Below are positions 32,701 to 47,700 of a stretch of 64,000 nucleotides of DNA, in pieces. The DNA is from Lepisosteus oculatus. Lineage: Eukaryota; Chordata; Actinopteri; Semionotiformes; Lepisosteidae. The DNA is taken from positions 38,139,148 through 38,203,147 of the forward strand of contig NC_090706.1 of assembly GCF_040954835.1 (NCBI RefSeq). The letters are read 5' to 3'. The position numbers were made by a program, and so were the translations under genes. Within the stretch, counting starts at the first letter, position 1. Each line of letters opens with the position of its first letter. Below the pieces are notes generated by a model. That model saw only the letters and a list, made by a program, of their open reading frames with translations. It did no database searches and was not told the DNA's origin.

Positions 32701-35700
32701 CGGCAGGACTGTCCGTGGAGAAATATAGACTCTGACAGAAGGACTCTGTCAACACAAGAAAAGCACAACTATCTGGGCCGTGCAGGTCCTAGCATCTTAT
32801 TTTAATGACTGAATAAAGCATCTGTGTCCGTCTTAAATATGTTTTATAATGAGCCCCATATTGTGACCCCTGACTTCTTCTCTCTCCATAAAAAACACTG
32901 TCTTAATGATCTTAGCTTACTTCATTTTCTGAAAAATGGGTGATAATTCTTAGTTCTGACCCCAAATCTAGTCTCAATGGCAAACCTGCCTTGCCTTTGA
33001 AAGCTTTAATCACAAGGCTAAAGAAGTGTGTTAGCAAAATGTTTTTTGTGTTCGGTCTTGTCACACATAAGCTCTCTGTTAGTCGTATTTGTAAATGTGT
33101 CCTGACTGATCCTTGGAAAGCACTGTTGTCTTTTTCACAGGCTGAGATATACATGGATGAAATATCATCTTGCAAAAATTAAAACCAGAGTTTGGGAGAG
33201 TTTCTGTCACTTACTTCATGTTGTCCAAACATTGAATTATGTTACAATCCATATCATATGGATATTTATTTAACATAATTCAAATACACTTAAAAATGTA
33301 TGACCTAACAATGAAACATTGATAAAACTATTTATATATTGCTTGATATCTTTGTGTTTTTTTTCTTAAGATAATATATTGAATATAATCTTTCTTCTGG
33401 CCAATAAAGCATCCAGACTGTACTCATCGTGGTTAGAAAAAGAAAAATACAGCTGCAGATTTTAAATAAAATCAGTCACTTCAATTTGTCGATAACTTCC
33501 TCTGGCCTTCGCCTTCACCAAATTCAGCAAAGCTGTGTTTTGTGTTACAGTAATGAAGTGATGAAAAGCAAACTCAGGGGACTCGTTGCAGTCAAGATGT
33601 TCTCTGTCTGTTAGGTACAACGCCACCTTCGCGTCAGTCAGATGGAATACAGACACGGATGTTTTTAGAAAACCACATATTGTCTCATGAACCATTTTAT
33701 GTGTGTCTGTTTTGTATATTTTGTCTCCTTGCATTTCTGTCAAGGACTGACTTCTGTGAAGGCAGTAAACATTCATGGTGTTCTCTGCAGGCTATAGTGA
33801 AACTGCGCTTAAATAAAGACAGGCCTGACTGATACAGGCCCTTCGAAGAACAAAATACAACCCGTGTGCCGTGGGGAATTTTGGGCAGGATTGCAAATTG
33901 ACTGCATTAGCTGTGTAGGAATCCTGGGAGTTATCGACTGACAATTCTGGTTATCTACCATGTACAGTAACTGTGCAAAGAAGAATGATACATCTGAGGA
34001 ATGCTGATATACCATTTGGGTTCAATGTAACCTATTGTAAGAAAAAAAATTGAAAGATGTCTGAATGGGTTGTTATTATTATTGATTATTGATAAGCAAT
34101 AAAAAAGTAATAGATCTGGGTTTAATTATATTTGCATTCAATTTTGGGATAAGTCTTTATTCTGAAGCCTTAAATGTATTTATAGATTGTTTTAATTGAT
34201 CGATGTCTGCGCATGTACCTGGTGCCTCAGGAAAGTCAGTATATGAATGCTTGGCCACAGCTCTGTGTACCGACTTGTCTTTATCAACACAGCAATCCTT
34301 AAAGTGAAGCTATGTCACAGGCACAGAATTACCTTAAACCAGGTTCCACAACGACTAAGCCAAAATTAGTCATCTCAGATGTTAAAGGAGTGGCTTTTAA
34401 AATGATTTCATTTGGTGGCACATATTTGCAACAGTACAGGCCTAAGTCATTGAATGGATAAAAGCCTATGGAGCCCTCTTCTTCTCTTGGTAGTGCTTAT
34501 ATATAGTAATTTTATTCCACCCTCAGTCTTTGTTCTTCTCTTCACATGAGCATTTACAGGTTAGACCATTGTGGCGGTGAACGCGATATTTCTGGGGGTG
34601 ATCATGGAAGTATGGCAGGAGGATTAGAAGGCAAAGCTTTTCATAAACGAAAGTCATACAGTACGTCAAGTCAAGTCTGATAAAGACATTGCAGATACTC
34701 TTCTTACTGAGAAAGCCGTAAACGAGAATAAATAAAACAGAACATGTCACAGCAAGAGCATAATCTTCCGAATCCAGTGTGTTCTAGTCCCTCACATTTC
34801 AGACATACCACCCATCCAGCTGATTTATTGGCCGAGAGCCCAGCCAATGGGAGTTGAGGTCCAAAACAGCTGGAGAGCTGGACAGCTGTGCAGATAGACC
34901 AACAGACACAGCTGTGCAGATAGACCAACTGACACATCTGTGCAGATAGACCAACAGACACACTTTGGTCCAAACAGCATGTATGTCTATTTTATTCTTT
35001 ATGTATTATTTGATTGGAGATAAGAAAATAGACAGTGCTAATGTATAATGTATAGAGTTCTAGTGTAGTTTTTTACCTGTTCAAATTCAATCCGTTCTGA
35101 ACTCAGTCGTGCTACGACTGAACTTTTGTACTAGAAAAAATCGCCAGGAGCTGGAACGGTAAACCCTTCTTTCTTTTACATGTTTCCTGAAGCAGCTACA
35201 CGATCTTCTACTGTCTTCTTCTGTTTGTGGGGCTAGTACTGTACATCATGTTGAGCAGGCCTCAGCCATCAGCTCAGAGCCTCATGCAGGTGGGCCACTC
35301 TAAGAATCGGGGTCACAATCTGGTGATGGAAGAGGGCTTGAGGGCTTGAGTGGTAAGGTGGTCTCACTGAGGTAGAGGGCCAGGGGGGAAGTTCAGAAGC
35401 CTGATCCACTTGGCAGCACAGCTCCTCGGAGAGCTCCGGCCAATACAAATAAGACTGTTGCCTAGATCGGATGAAAGCTGCAAGACGTTTTTTTATTTTT
35501 TTTTTAAGCTTTTATGAATGAAGCCCAGTTGAAGCCAATAAGAACGAGAACCTTTCCCTTCCCTCATCTTCTGCTAATTGCGATTGGTGCTTTTACAACG
35601 GATTCTGTTTCCCCATTTCACTTCTGATTAATTCGTGTTCCGAAAAGAAAATGTAGAAAAAATTGCCTGCTGGGAAGCTGAGCCTAGGCTGCAAGAAAGC

Positions 35701-38700
35701 AGACACCGCCGAAAAAAAGCCCTGTGGGTGTTCGAAGGCTGCTCACACGTCCTGGGTGAGCCTGGAAGAGGCCCGAAGACAGCACCAAAGGAGTGAGCTA
35801 GTCAAACAGCATTCGCACTGCGTGTCCCCTGGACACTGGAAAACAAGATGTGCTGAGGGGGTTAAGCAGGTCTGACTCCTCTGGTCAGTGACACTGCTGG
35901 TCCTGGCAGCGAAGGTCAGTGGAGGTTCATGGGAAAGCGAGAGCTGGCAAAGCCAGCGGAAGCCGGCCGTTTCCCCCTCAAACATCCCCCCCCCCTCCTC
36001 CGCCACCTCCCTCCCCACAGCCGCTCCGCTGGATAATGTTGGCTTTATTTAGCTCTCCTGACAACCTGCAGGACTCCGTGCAATCTGTCTCCCCCTGATA
36101 AACAGCCCACTATGTCGTGCAAACAGCCAGCGCCACTCACAATAACACACTAACAAAACAACAGCAAAGCAGCCCTTCGGTGATACTGCATCTGTAATAT
36201 CGCAATCCCACTCTTTCGTTTTGAGCTTGCATCCATACAATCATTCATTATTTTTATGTGACCCGAGCCAAGCGCTAATGATACTGTTGCTAAACCATTC
36301 TTTATGGAATTGTAGCCTTTATCGGCAATATATTCCATAAGCCGAAGAAGAATTGACAAAACCGCTCTGAAGGTATGCATCCGTGAACTTTAGTTCTGAA
36401 TTACATTTAGATGGGAGTGCAAAACTCGAGCCAGAACTTTCTGGACTCAAACAATCATTGTCACCTTTGCCAATTGAAGGTTAAATCTTTTTTTTTCTTC
36501 TTTCTTTCTGTGTTTAAACTTGGCAGCAACTCTGTGCATAAGAAGGTTGGCCCATGACCTGTCCTGGAATTGTTACCGGTACAAGTCATTTGAGCTAACT
36601 TGCAGAGGAAATTGATTTCTAAATAAATACGATGACATCTCAAAACCAAACACGACAAATGAAAGCATGAAGATGTCTGTGGGCCCATTGCAGGGGACAG
36701 GAAGCTATAGCTGGGATGAGAGGAGGAAATCAGTACAGATGGTCCCACAGACATCCTCACTGTGCATAACTGTGCAGAGACAGGAAAGAGGAAGCTTGAG
36801 ACAGGCAAGTAGACATTCACTAGAAAATCCAGTTACTCCTGAATTTCTGTCCAAATCAGATCAACCAAAAGAAAACACTGTCCTTCAGCGATTTCTGGCT
36901 CTGCATCCCCGGGAGGAGGGAAACTGGCCTGCTTTCTCTGTGTGCGCAGTGCATCCCCCCGATTCCAGTACCCAGCAGCCTCCTCCAGGGGGACTGAGGG
37001 CTGCTGACTCCACAAATCCGGGAGGAGGTCTGCTCCATGGCCTGGCTGCCCTCCAGTCACAGGCCGGACACAGGGCTATTTCAGAGCAAGGTGGTGCTGG
37101 CTGCGGGCCTCTGCGTGTGACTTCTTGGATGCCGGGGTGTGTGCAAGCTGTTTTGTGCTAGGCCAAGGAAAGGAGAGTTTTTCACGTTTCGTAGCTAGGA
37201 ATGATCCCTTTCCGAGACAAACAGAATCGCACCTCAGCCCTGTTTCTGCCCTTGTCACCTTCCTGATGTAAAGTGAAAGATGGACTATCTAAATGTTTAC
37301 TGTTCGTGAAAACTTGCCAGTGAGGTGATGCTATTGGGGAAATCTGATGAACAATGAGGAAACACTTTCTATCACTGATAATTTTAGGCATTGTGGCTTT
37401 AAATGGTTAGTTCATTTAATATTTAAATTTGTGTGTTGTCTGTGGTAGGAAATGTGTTATATCTCAGATGTGTATCTGTTGCTAAATTTTCCTAAACAAT
37501 CCATGGTAATCAGTGGAGAGAAGCAATATTTACTGTCTCTCGCCGCTCAAAAACTCACCTTGTGAGTGCAAGTTAGCAACCATTTCTACACCCACACCAG
37601 TGCCCATGCAAGTGAATGCCTCTCTCTCTCTCTCACGAAGCAATCATTTGTGAGTCAAAACTACAGAGAGCAAAGGAAATGCCACATGATACTTCTCAGT
37701 CTGTGAGGGGAGGAATTGAAGAAGAGTAAATGTTAACAGGAAATTAGCCTGGAAGAGAATATATATATAAATGCCATTGGGTTTCCTGTTACAGAAAGGA
37801 AAGAAGTTGCAGGCTGTTCATTTGTATGATTGTTCAAGGAACAGTAGGCAAAGCTAACGTGCTGTGTTTACAGTTCAGGATATTTATGTGAAGTCTAAAT
37901 CAAGATGCTCTTTTTTATGTATTCGACTAAAGATATTGGGACGACTGCATCCCCAAAACAGGCCAAGACCTACTTAGTATACTTCATTGTTGATCATGAT
38001 TAAATTCAAAATGGGAATTGATATTTCTTGGTCAGCAGGAGTTCTGTTTTTCAAGTGTGTGGAGACAGCCCAGAGTGACAAACTGATAGTCTGAGCTTCT
38101 TAGCTTATTCAGCAAAAGGAGTTCATTATGAACCAGTAGTGCCACACGTACTGTTGTGCCAAAAAAGCAATATTAGAAGCAAGTGTTTTTAATGAAGTTT
38201 ATTGTGAGATCGGAGGAGTTCATTTGGAACAGAAAATGACAGATTGTAAATCGGCAATTCATCATTAATCCCAGTGAACCAGAATTTCCCACAGTTTTTT
38301 TTTTCTTGTAGTAAAAGCCATGCGTCATGAGCAGGAAATTAACCTTCATAAAAGTTACAGAAACCTCAAGAATTCTGAGGGCAGAAAACTATGATGCTCA
38401 TATGGGAGCGAACGCGGTTATACCATTCATATAGTTCAAGACGTTAAATAAAATTGACTTGATTTTACACCTTTTATAATTCTGTCACAAACCATTTTAT
38501 ATCCAACCTGCAAAGCAATGATAAAATCATTTAACTGTAAAAGACCAACAAGACAGTAGATACTTCGCAAAAAAAAAAACATTAGGAAAAGTATGTTTTA
38601 AGCTGTCATTTAAAAATGATAGTTGATCCAAAATCTCTAAAATCCTCAGAGGAATATTAAATGTGATATTTTACAACTAAATGTCTTGCTCCCCTTAAAA

Positions 38701-41700
38701 TGCCATTTTGATTAAGACACACAGCTGTTCAGAACCTCGATGGGGACTTTCGAGCTGATTTGTTGATTTAAGTTGATCTGACAGGCCCAGTGGAGTCATG
38801 ACTATTTGATGCTTTACAGGTCAGCAACCAAATTTTCTAATCAAAAGGACGAGAAAAAGCACAGTGAAACATACATGTGTAGAATAACCATCAAGGAAAG
38901 GTTGGTCATTGTTTTGACAGCGGCAGACCTTTGCCGGGTAGTTTCAGGTGACAGCCTGCTACATCTAGTTTAATGGTACAAATGAAAAAAAAAATCAACA
39001 AAGGAAAGTCTCTCGCTTTTCGGCTGTCTGAAAAAGTGCTCTGCCTCGAGTTATTTTTTTTTGTAGAGGGAGCAAACATAGCGTCCTGAAAAGTTGCTTG
39101 AAGAACATCTGGAGACTACATGCAAAATGCCAAATTTGAAGACGAACATCACTGATTGTCTTCAAAGACACACACAGTGTCTGTAAAAGCAACACAAGCT
39201 GAGCTTTCACCAATAGCACACAAACCTTTCACAGCCACGATCCTCACTTTCAGATGTGCCAAATGATGTGCCAAAGAGCAAAAGATTTGGTCTGCGCCTT
39301 TATCTTTATTGTCTAGATGTTTTGTTAAACCTCTTGAGTTTCATTGAAAAAAAAAAACTTGGATAGTTTGGCTTTTGTTTTCGCTTGTGTTTCCTTGAAG
39401 CTTTTTTCCCAACATAGTCCTGGATGCCAGCTAGTTCAAAGATAATGCCGTTTGAGGTTTGGAAAATAAATCTGCCTTTGCTTTATCCGTCTTAATGGGA
39501 TTTCAGCATAAATTTGTCTCTAATTCCTATATTTCTTTACTCCTCTTTGATAAACATTTTTCCTTCATGGGAGATGTTGTGTCTGGCTTCTAAAGACCAC
39601 ATGTTGGCTGAAGGTAGAGGCCTTTTTTTTGTGCTTGTTCTGGGAGCTGAAAAGCTGTTATTTTTTGTTTAAAAAAATTAAACGAATTGTGTCCTTGGCA
39701 ACCACCAGTACTGACGCTGAATTGTTTCTACGCAATAGCAAATATATACTGTATATTCTCTGTTAATTAAAACGCAAAGTTCAACATTTGTACTAAGCCC
39801 CTCTGTCAGGGACTGAAACTTCATCTTCCCACTGGACATTGAATTATAGATAGGAAAAAAATTCCATTAGGCGTCCTTATCTTTTTTTAAGCTTGTAGGA
39901 CACTGTTTGATTTATGTTGACTAGATAATTTAATCAGAGGTGCAGTCAAAGCAGTATAATAATTTTCACACTGAGCATAGCTTCTCCAGATGGATTCCTT
40001 CATCATCTTTAGCTTTACAGGTGACTAGTGATAGCTGGAAGCAGAAAGAGATTTATTTAAAACAGACGTTTATCTAAGTGCCAAATGTCATATTTAATGC
40101 AGGCAATATCAAGACAACTGTCTATAGGGTCATTCAGTTTCTATTTTTTCACTATTTAATAACCTAAACTGTGTGATCATATGTGAATTTGATATACAAT
40201 TATCTTTTTGGTGGCTAGATAAACTAATCTCCTTTACTCCAACACCAATCAATCAGAAAAAAAAATGTGCAAGACTGAAGCTTGAGTCATTCTATAACTT
40301 CAAGACACAAGCTTTTACAAACACATTTCTGGATATTGTAAGCTAACATTTTTTGCATTACCCACTGTGAAATTCAAATAAATGTATTCCCTTTTTTAAT
40401 TTTGAATTGCAAATGATCATTTACTATACTGACCCAGTTATGAATGTGCAGTTGTTTTGAATCCTGCTTCTCTGGCAGCAGCTTCGACTCATGTGAGAAT
40501 GAGACACTTAGACATGCTCCTCCAATGTGGCCTCTCTACAGCCATTTGTCATTTTGCATGCTTCAAGCTCCAAAATGCATGACAGTAGAGTTAGTGCTGA
40601 TTGGAGGAACTGCCTATCTGTCAATGACATCACTGCAAGCCTACAGTCCTCCAGGCCTTATGGAATTACGGTTTGCCAGCACTGCCACAGAGTGATGCCA
40701 CCTGTGGAATTCGGGTCACAGTCATCTAGTCTCCTGACTCGGGCACCCCATTCCCTTTTTATCAGTGCAATGTACAGTATACAAGAGCCCGAGGATAGCA
40801 AAACCTCAAACAAGCCAAACTGCCATGCATGTCTTCATCAATTACCCGCACTGGTGAGGTCCACACAGTACTATTTTTTTTTCAATATCTGTATTCTTCT
40901 TCCTCATAGATTTGAAGTTAAAAGAGACTTTATAGACAGTAATTAAAGAGAAAACTTTAAAGCACTTTGAAATAAAACATTCAGCAAATCAAGGCCGATA
41001 TGTCTTCTAAAATAAAATATTTTGAGGAAGGCAGAAAACAAAGAGTTAATTGAGATTGCTCCTTTGTACAGTTACAGCAGAATTATACTGGAACTAATCA
41101 CTTTTGAGCTTGCAACCCAGTACTACCATTTAGGCATAAAACCAACGTACCGCTGAGTATAAACGTCACAAGCTAGATTTAAAATTACTGCAGAAATGTC
41201 CAACATTTGAAAGACAACTTCCTTTTTATTCGTTTTCACACGTTAATGTTCCTAAATTAGGTATCACATTTGTCAAAGAAAACAAAACAAATGAATATCT
41301 TCCAGGCTTAAAAAACTCAGTCTCAAACCAAATAACTTTGTGAAGTACTCTCTGCATATTAAAAATCAATGTATTTTTTTATTAAATCAAAAAGACATTA
41401 ACAGACTGGTTCCAGCAGCGTCCACTGTTGGCTATCCAACGTTGTTAGGAGGTTGAATTAATATTAGCATAGTCTTGCTCTATAAATTGTATGATTTAAG
41501 TTGTGTAAGAAGATTAAACCACTGTAATGTAATACCAGGATATTTAGCTTTTTGGAAGCAAAATCTCTAAGTGAAAATATGTCACCATGTTCATCAGGAA
41601 CATCCTCAATTGCAGACTTATAAAGGGCTTAACTCTTTACTTAAAGCATAGCAGTTTCAAAAACAATATTTGATCATCAGTTTCCACAGATATTGCTGAA

Positions 41701-44700
41701 TGAGAAAATTACATTTCCAAGAAAATTTCTGAATCTGATGAAATGCAATTCTGCCCATATTATGCACACAAAAAGACAGCTATCCCTCCCAAAAATGATC
41801 TCAGTTGCTGTTAACCTCTTGCCTAAGGGCGTTCTCTCATAATGTATAGATCGTAAGGGATACACTTCATAGATGTATGATTCTTTACAGACATACTGGA
41901 TGAACCTTTGCTTGCAATTATAGAATAATATATAGATATGTCTTTCTTAAGTATCCTTGTTAAATGTGAAATTGCCCATAGTCCCATTGCTGGAACTGAG
42001 CCCATTTATTTTTCTTACCATACAATCAGCAATCTGTGCTGTACAGGAAGTCCTTACAAAACCATGACAACATCACAAGAGTCAGGCCCTGAAAGTTACC
42101 CTTGATTCGGCCTCTCTGGAGGATGGGGTGGGGAGTACCTATGCCCACTGCATCACATCATAACTTTGACTCGGCTGGATTCATTTAAACAACTGAGCTC
42201 AGAAAACAGCATATTTTCAGGAAACGGCTTCACACTTAACACAGGTTCGAACAATAGAAAATCGGTCCCCGATGACTACTAAATGTCTCATTCTCATTTC
42301 TCTTTATTAAAAACTTTAACCCTCTTCTTACCAAATGCATGAAGACTTATGAGCATCAGAATTCAAACTTTTTGTGCATGTTTGAGCTGTTAACTGTTTT
42401 TACTTTGCTACCTAGTAATACTTATCCAGATCACTCTGTACTCCCTACGTAAGTAAAGCTTCTGTGTTCTTGACGGTGTCACAGGTGCCAGTCCAGGCTC
42501 CCGTGAAGCATAGTTTAGGACCCAATGCAGACAGTGTAAGGAAGTAACTGAAAAAGGGACAACAGGGAAAACACGATGAGGATCAGAACGGGATGACAGA
42601 CAGGGGGAGCGTGATGACGGTGATCCGGTGCTCGGGGGGGCGTGGCACAGGCGAACAAGTCCCAACAGTCCATAAAGGGAAAAACCGGGATGCAGTCCAG
42701 GGTCCAGGTGCCGGGAGAACCATCCAAGACAGACAAGGTTAAAATCCGGAATGGGATCCGGAACAGGAACAGGAAGTTAAAAACAGGATGACAAGGGCCA
42801 GGCGCTCCGAGCCCCGGATTCAGACGGTCAGGACACCGGGGAATAAGACACGCCCTCGGGCTACCCGCGAGCCCGGGGAATAGGCAAGCCTTGTGGTGTC
42901 CATCTTCCAATGCTGAGCGAGGAATAGCGGGAGCGCTGGGCTTAAATAATAACAGGCAAAACAGGGGGCAGGTGCACATAATAAACTAAAATATGAAAGG
43001 TTCAGAGCACCCTCAAGAGGAGGGATGACAGTAGTGACAGATGGTATGTTAATTTCTTATTTTTTCTTACACATGTGTGTTAGAAACATACATGTGTGTT
43101 AGAAACTAGATCATTCACCAGTGGGCTACAGTCGAGCTATTATTATCAAGGTGATCATTAATATACAGTGAGTGTAAGTGTGTTCATTCAGTCCTGAGAG
43201 ACCAGGGAAATCACCCTTTTGGAACCAGGAGAGTGTCGACGTGTCCCACAGTGGGAGGACCAGCCCTTTTGGCTTTCTGGAATAGCCGAACGCAGAGGAG
43301 CCTGTGAGAGGCTGCCGTCAAAATCCCATAGAGGGCAGAGTGGCACCGGTCACAGGTTTCAACTAGCGTGAATATCACAGAGACCGCCCCTTCTGGGGAG
43401 GGCTGCCCGGTTCCTGATTTTGAAATTGTGCTTTCCTGTCGATCAATTGTAATGAAAAACAACCAACAATAAAAAAGTCAGAAAGATGTAATATATAATA
43501 TAATGACGCGTCAGACTGCCTAAAATGCTTGACAAAAGTACACTCTACATTGTAAGAAGCAGTGGTTTCTAAAAATATCAATGAAACGTGGTTTATTTTG
43601 GGGATCCACTATTCATTTGGGCTAGTTCTAGATTCTAGATTTTCTTTTTGAAGTCCATTTCAGTTCAGTCAAGTTTATTATATTGGAGGCTATAAAGTTC
43701 CCCAAATAATCTAAAATGTTGTAAACCTAATATTTACAAGGTATGCTACACCCAATACAAAATTTTATATTTTTTGTCCAAGAGATAATTTGACAGACGG
43801 AACCCATCAGTCTCTTTCCATATGTAATCTCTGAAGCATCGGGAGAGCCTATACCAAAATTAATTCAAAAACCTTACATACACAAAAATGTGTTTTAAAT
43901 AACTCTTTGTGACCCCACCTGGGAGATGATGTAATGGTCGAGGAAATGCAGGCCAAAAATTCTAAACAGCTGGAGGCAAACTCTAATTGGGCAAAATTAA
44001 TCTCATTTAGGTGCCTTTTTGTCCAGCATTGTGAGTTTGACCTTATATTTGGAGGAAACTGTGGAGCAGAATTAAGGAGAGCTCTGGTTGCAATTGTCTT
44101 ATAACCCAGCACTGCCTTCACCAAACAAAGACGTCCATTCAGGTAAATATGACCCGTATTTTATCAGCCTTAACGTAATGATGTGTTATTCATACCACAG
44201 TACTGGCCAGAAACAAAGACATACAAATAATAAAATCCAGTCTTATAATGTGCGTGCTTTGCGGCTTATTTTTGCATACAGAACAAACATTGGTATCCAC
44301 TTGTAGCTAGTTACTGCACAGCAATAACTAGGTTTGGGGGAGTAGTTTAGATAAGGTACTTTGCTCATGGGAACAGCAACAGCATTCTGATCTGCGATTT
44401 GAAAGTATGTCCCTCCTCTCAGGAATCTAGAGCCCTAATTAATGTTCCACCGCCACCCTCTTAAAAAGCCCTGAAGTGTGTTGATGATTTGTAGGTATCA
44501 GGATAGCCGGAACATAGGGATCACAAGAGCAAAGATCAAAAGGTAATCGGTAATGGAGCAGGCCTACAAGCTGTCAGCAGGTAGCTGGTGCAAACATCAG
44601 GGTGATAGAAAACATCTATGTGTATACATTAGTGGAGATATATAAACTGTATGGATTACCTAAGTGAAAGCTTTATCTGCTCTAGTCATGGTAATCATGC

Positions 44701-47700
44701 GTCATGCTCATCTTGTTATTCAGGAGAGACTTCAGATTGAACCTGTTTAGTCTCCAAATGTCAATGAGTTTGACCTCCTCCGGGAGACATTACAGAACCA
44801 TCATGAGGTGCAAATGGATGCGGTAAAACTTCCAGATTGCAGCCCAGGCTTGACTTGAACCCCAGTCCTCAGGCTGGAAAGGTCCGGCCTGTGAACTTCC
44901 CCTACCAACAAATTCCTTTTAGCCTGGTGGTATTTGGAAATTTGGATAATGGTTAATGGTTTTTATCGAGAGCTTATCTTGCCTCCTCAGTAAAAAATCA
45001 GATCTGGAGTGCATCATGATGATGAGGCCTACACAGAGCAGCTTGCTGTCGAGTTGTGAAGTGCTACCCAAGACGCTGCAGTGAACATACCAGGCACATT
45101 TCACTGATGGTTATCTTGCTGTGTATGCTGGACAGATGCAGTAATCCCTTTCAGGCCAGGCGGAGTAGTGGAGAGCTGTTGATCGTCCCACTAGTAGCAC
45201 AACAAAAGAAAAGATCTGGCAGTCATCAAGCCAGTCATCTCTTTATGAGTAGCTGCATGGACTGTGTGAAATGTCGATGTGGGCAGTGTTTAGGCGGATC
45301 AAAAGCTGCCAATAAAATTTCTTTTGCAAGATCTGGAGCCCTCATGGGGCCTGTATCACTGCTGTGCTGCTCCAAAAGCAATAGAAGGCCCGATGGATGA
45401 AACGATGGTAAATGGGATGTTTCAGGGCTTTGCTTTCCAGGGAAAATCACAAATCCATAACCCAAGGCCCACAGGCAATGGATCACAGATTTGCTGGGCA
45501 GAGCTCTTAAGATTTTCAGTCCACCCAGGCAATGGGTACCTCCATTCCTGTGAGGCAAGTAAAAGATAATAAAAACTTTTACATACTTTTAAAATTGTAT
45601 GAATTCCCCTATCCCCTGTCCTTTCAAATGACTGAGCTAATTGTGCTTCTTAAATCACACAAGAATAATGCAATAAAATGCAATAGGCACAGCTAGCATC
45701 CAATATACATAACTGAATAGTGTCCATACGTTACAATGTACATGAACACATGGTATTGCTCATTATAACTGGCACGTGTTCCGAGAGCATATAGTACATA
45801 TCTTAGCAGAACAGACTGAAAGTTATGAGTAAATGGAAATTCCTGTCAAAAGAAGCTTTAATCAGTGGAATTAGAATTTCTGTACTTTGGCCAAATAATT
45901 AACAAGGTACCACATGGAGGAAGTCAGACACTGAAAATGTAATTGTACTATGGGCTTCTAGATTTGTTTTCTTCTGTGTGTATATCTGTCTTTAACAAGG
46001 GCAGGATTAGTACTCTGAGCAGACAGAGAGAAAAAATCACTTGGTCTCATCATAGCACACTTTCCACTGCACTGTACAGCTTCATGGTGTGAAAGCAATC
46101 ATACCTGTAGCACTCTGGAACTCGGGGTTTTAAATTCCTGCTTTTATTTGCAGAATTTTAGTGCCTCCTGGTGGTCACCATTCATTTTTGTTTTCGAGAT
46201 CTGGTACGTAATGAAACTCAGTATTTGTTTTTCTTATTGAAACCTAAAGATATAAAAAAAAACATTTAAATTGCTAAATCCAATCTTGGTCGTGTTCGAA
46301 ATATTCCACAATTTGTCACATTTTACACAATCGCGTATATAATTCTTGCTTGCTATCGCCAGCAAGCTGGATAGCAACAATTAATGTTCACTCTGACATC
46401 CAAGTCTTTCACTTCATTGTCTTTTTGACAGGCAGCATGATTGGCATAGAATCCAAATCAATGAGTTTTAGATTTTGTTTTTGGCCTTAGTTATCTCTAG
46501 TGAATTTCTAATCCCCTAAAAGACAGTTTGGGCCATTATTCTCAAATGCTGATTAATTCACTGTTTTGCATTAGGAGGAACAATTCGATTTTTTGATTAC
46601 TTTTGATATTACTTGCTTAAACTTTTGTTTTGTGTTATGTTTAATTTAAGTAGTTGTATTTTGCTACTGTTCTAAGAATCAGTTCAACAGGTTAATAAGA
46701 GGTTGTTCTGCTTCCCTATGAGACAGTACAAGCTGCTATTCAATATATCAAAGCAAAAATATATCTGACAGTAAATCCCTTAACACTGGAGATAAACATT
46801 TTATAACTAAGCAAATATCCACAAAAAGACTATCCTGCAAATATATTCAAAATCAACAGTATATATAACATACAGTGTAGATGCTTTTAAGTAGCTTGAT
46901 AAAGATAGGATCCTTGTCTGCAAAAACATATTCAACCTTTTTGCAACTTAGGGTTTAGAAACATGTATCATCCATTTTTCCACAAGGTTGGAATGGCTGT
47001 CCTGTAATATTTAATCTACTGTACCTGCCTTAGCTCTCCCATCCAATTCATGGCAACCTGTCTGCATATGGGAATGCATTCTGCTGTAACAGAAATAGTA
47101 CATATGGAATAGATCAATATCTGGCTGGAATTCCTTCCGTTGCTGTCATTCTTGAATTTAAAGTGTAATTAGAGTATGATTTATATGTACTGTATATATT
47201 TACTATCACCTGAGTATGAGCAAAACTGATTCAACCCAGGTATTCTTTTCTTTAGCAGTGCTGGCTTTGTACCTATATCATATCTCAATGTGTGATTTCT
47301 TGTCCCAATCTGTTATGCCACACATGTTTGAAAACACGTAAGGATTCCCACCAGATGAATTTCCTCTCCAATCCAGCGCAATGAGGGAGAATTTAAAGGC
47401 TGACAGATACAGGTCTTGACGTACCAATTCAAATAAGTGTGAAACATCATAAATCATATTTTTATCCTTTCAAGCAGGGGTGAGCAGCTGGAAGGAGTTT
47501 AATTCAGTAATGTTTAAGATGCGATATGGCTACAGGACTGTAAATCATCACGAAAGCTTAGAAAAATAGTTCCATCTGGTGTTCAGTAAATAAGTAGCAC
47601 CTTGGCCTACAGTAAGAGACTTGTTGTTAACAATCCAGGTTGTAAAAAACCCTGATGTCGGCCCTGAAAAGGATTCAGGAAAAGAGCATTTTCCTATATT

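Noticed and set aside
34883..34960. CRISPR-like array
   Set aside because: The 26-bp units are directly adjacent with no spacers, and the window is vertebrate DNA.
36667..37161. 164-codon open frame as a gene
   Set aside because: GC-rich intronic patch, low-complexity Gln/Gly/Pro content, no domain, and competing frames on the other strand.
42515..42979. 154-codon minus-strand frame
   Set aside because: Falls wholly inside the solo LTR and has no retroelement protein motif.
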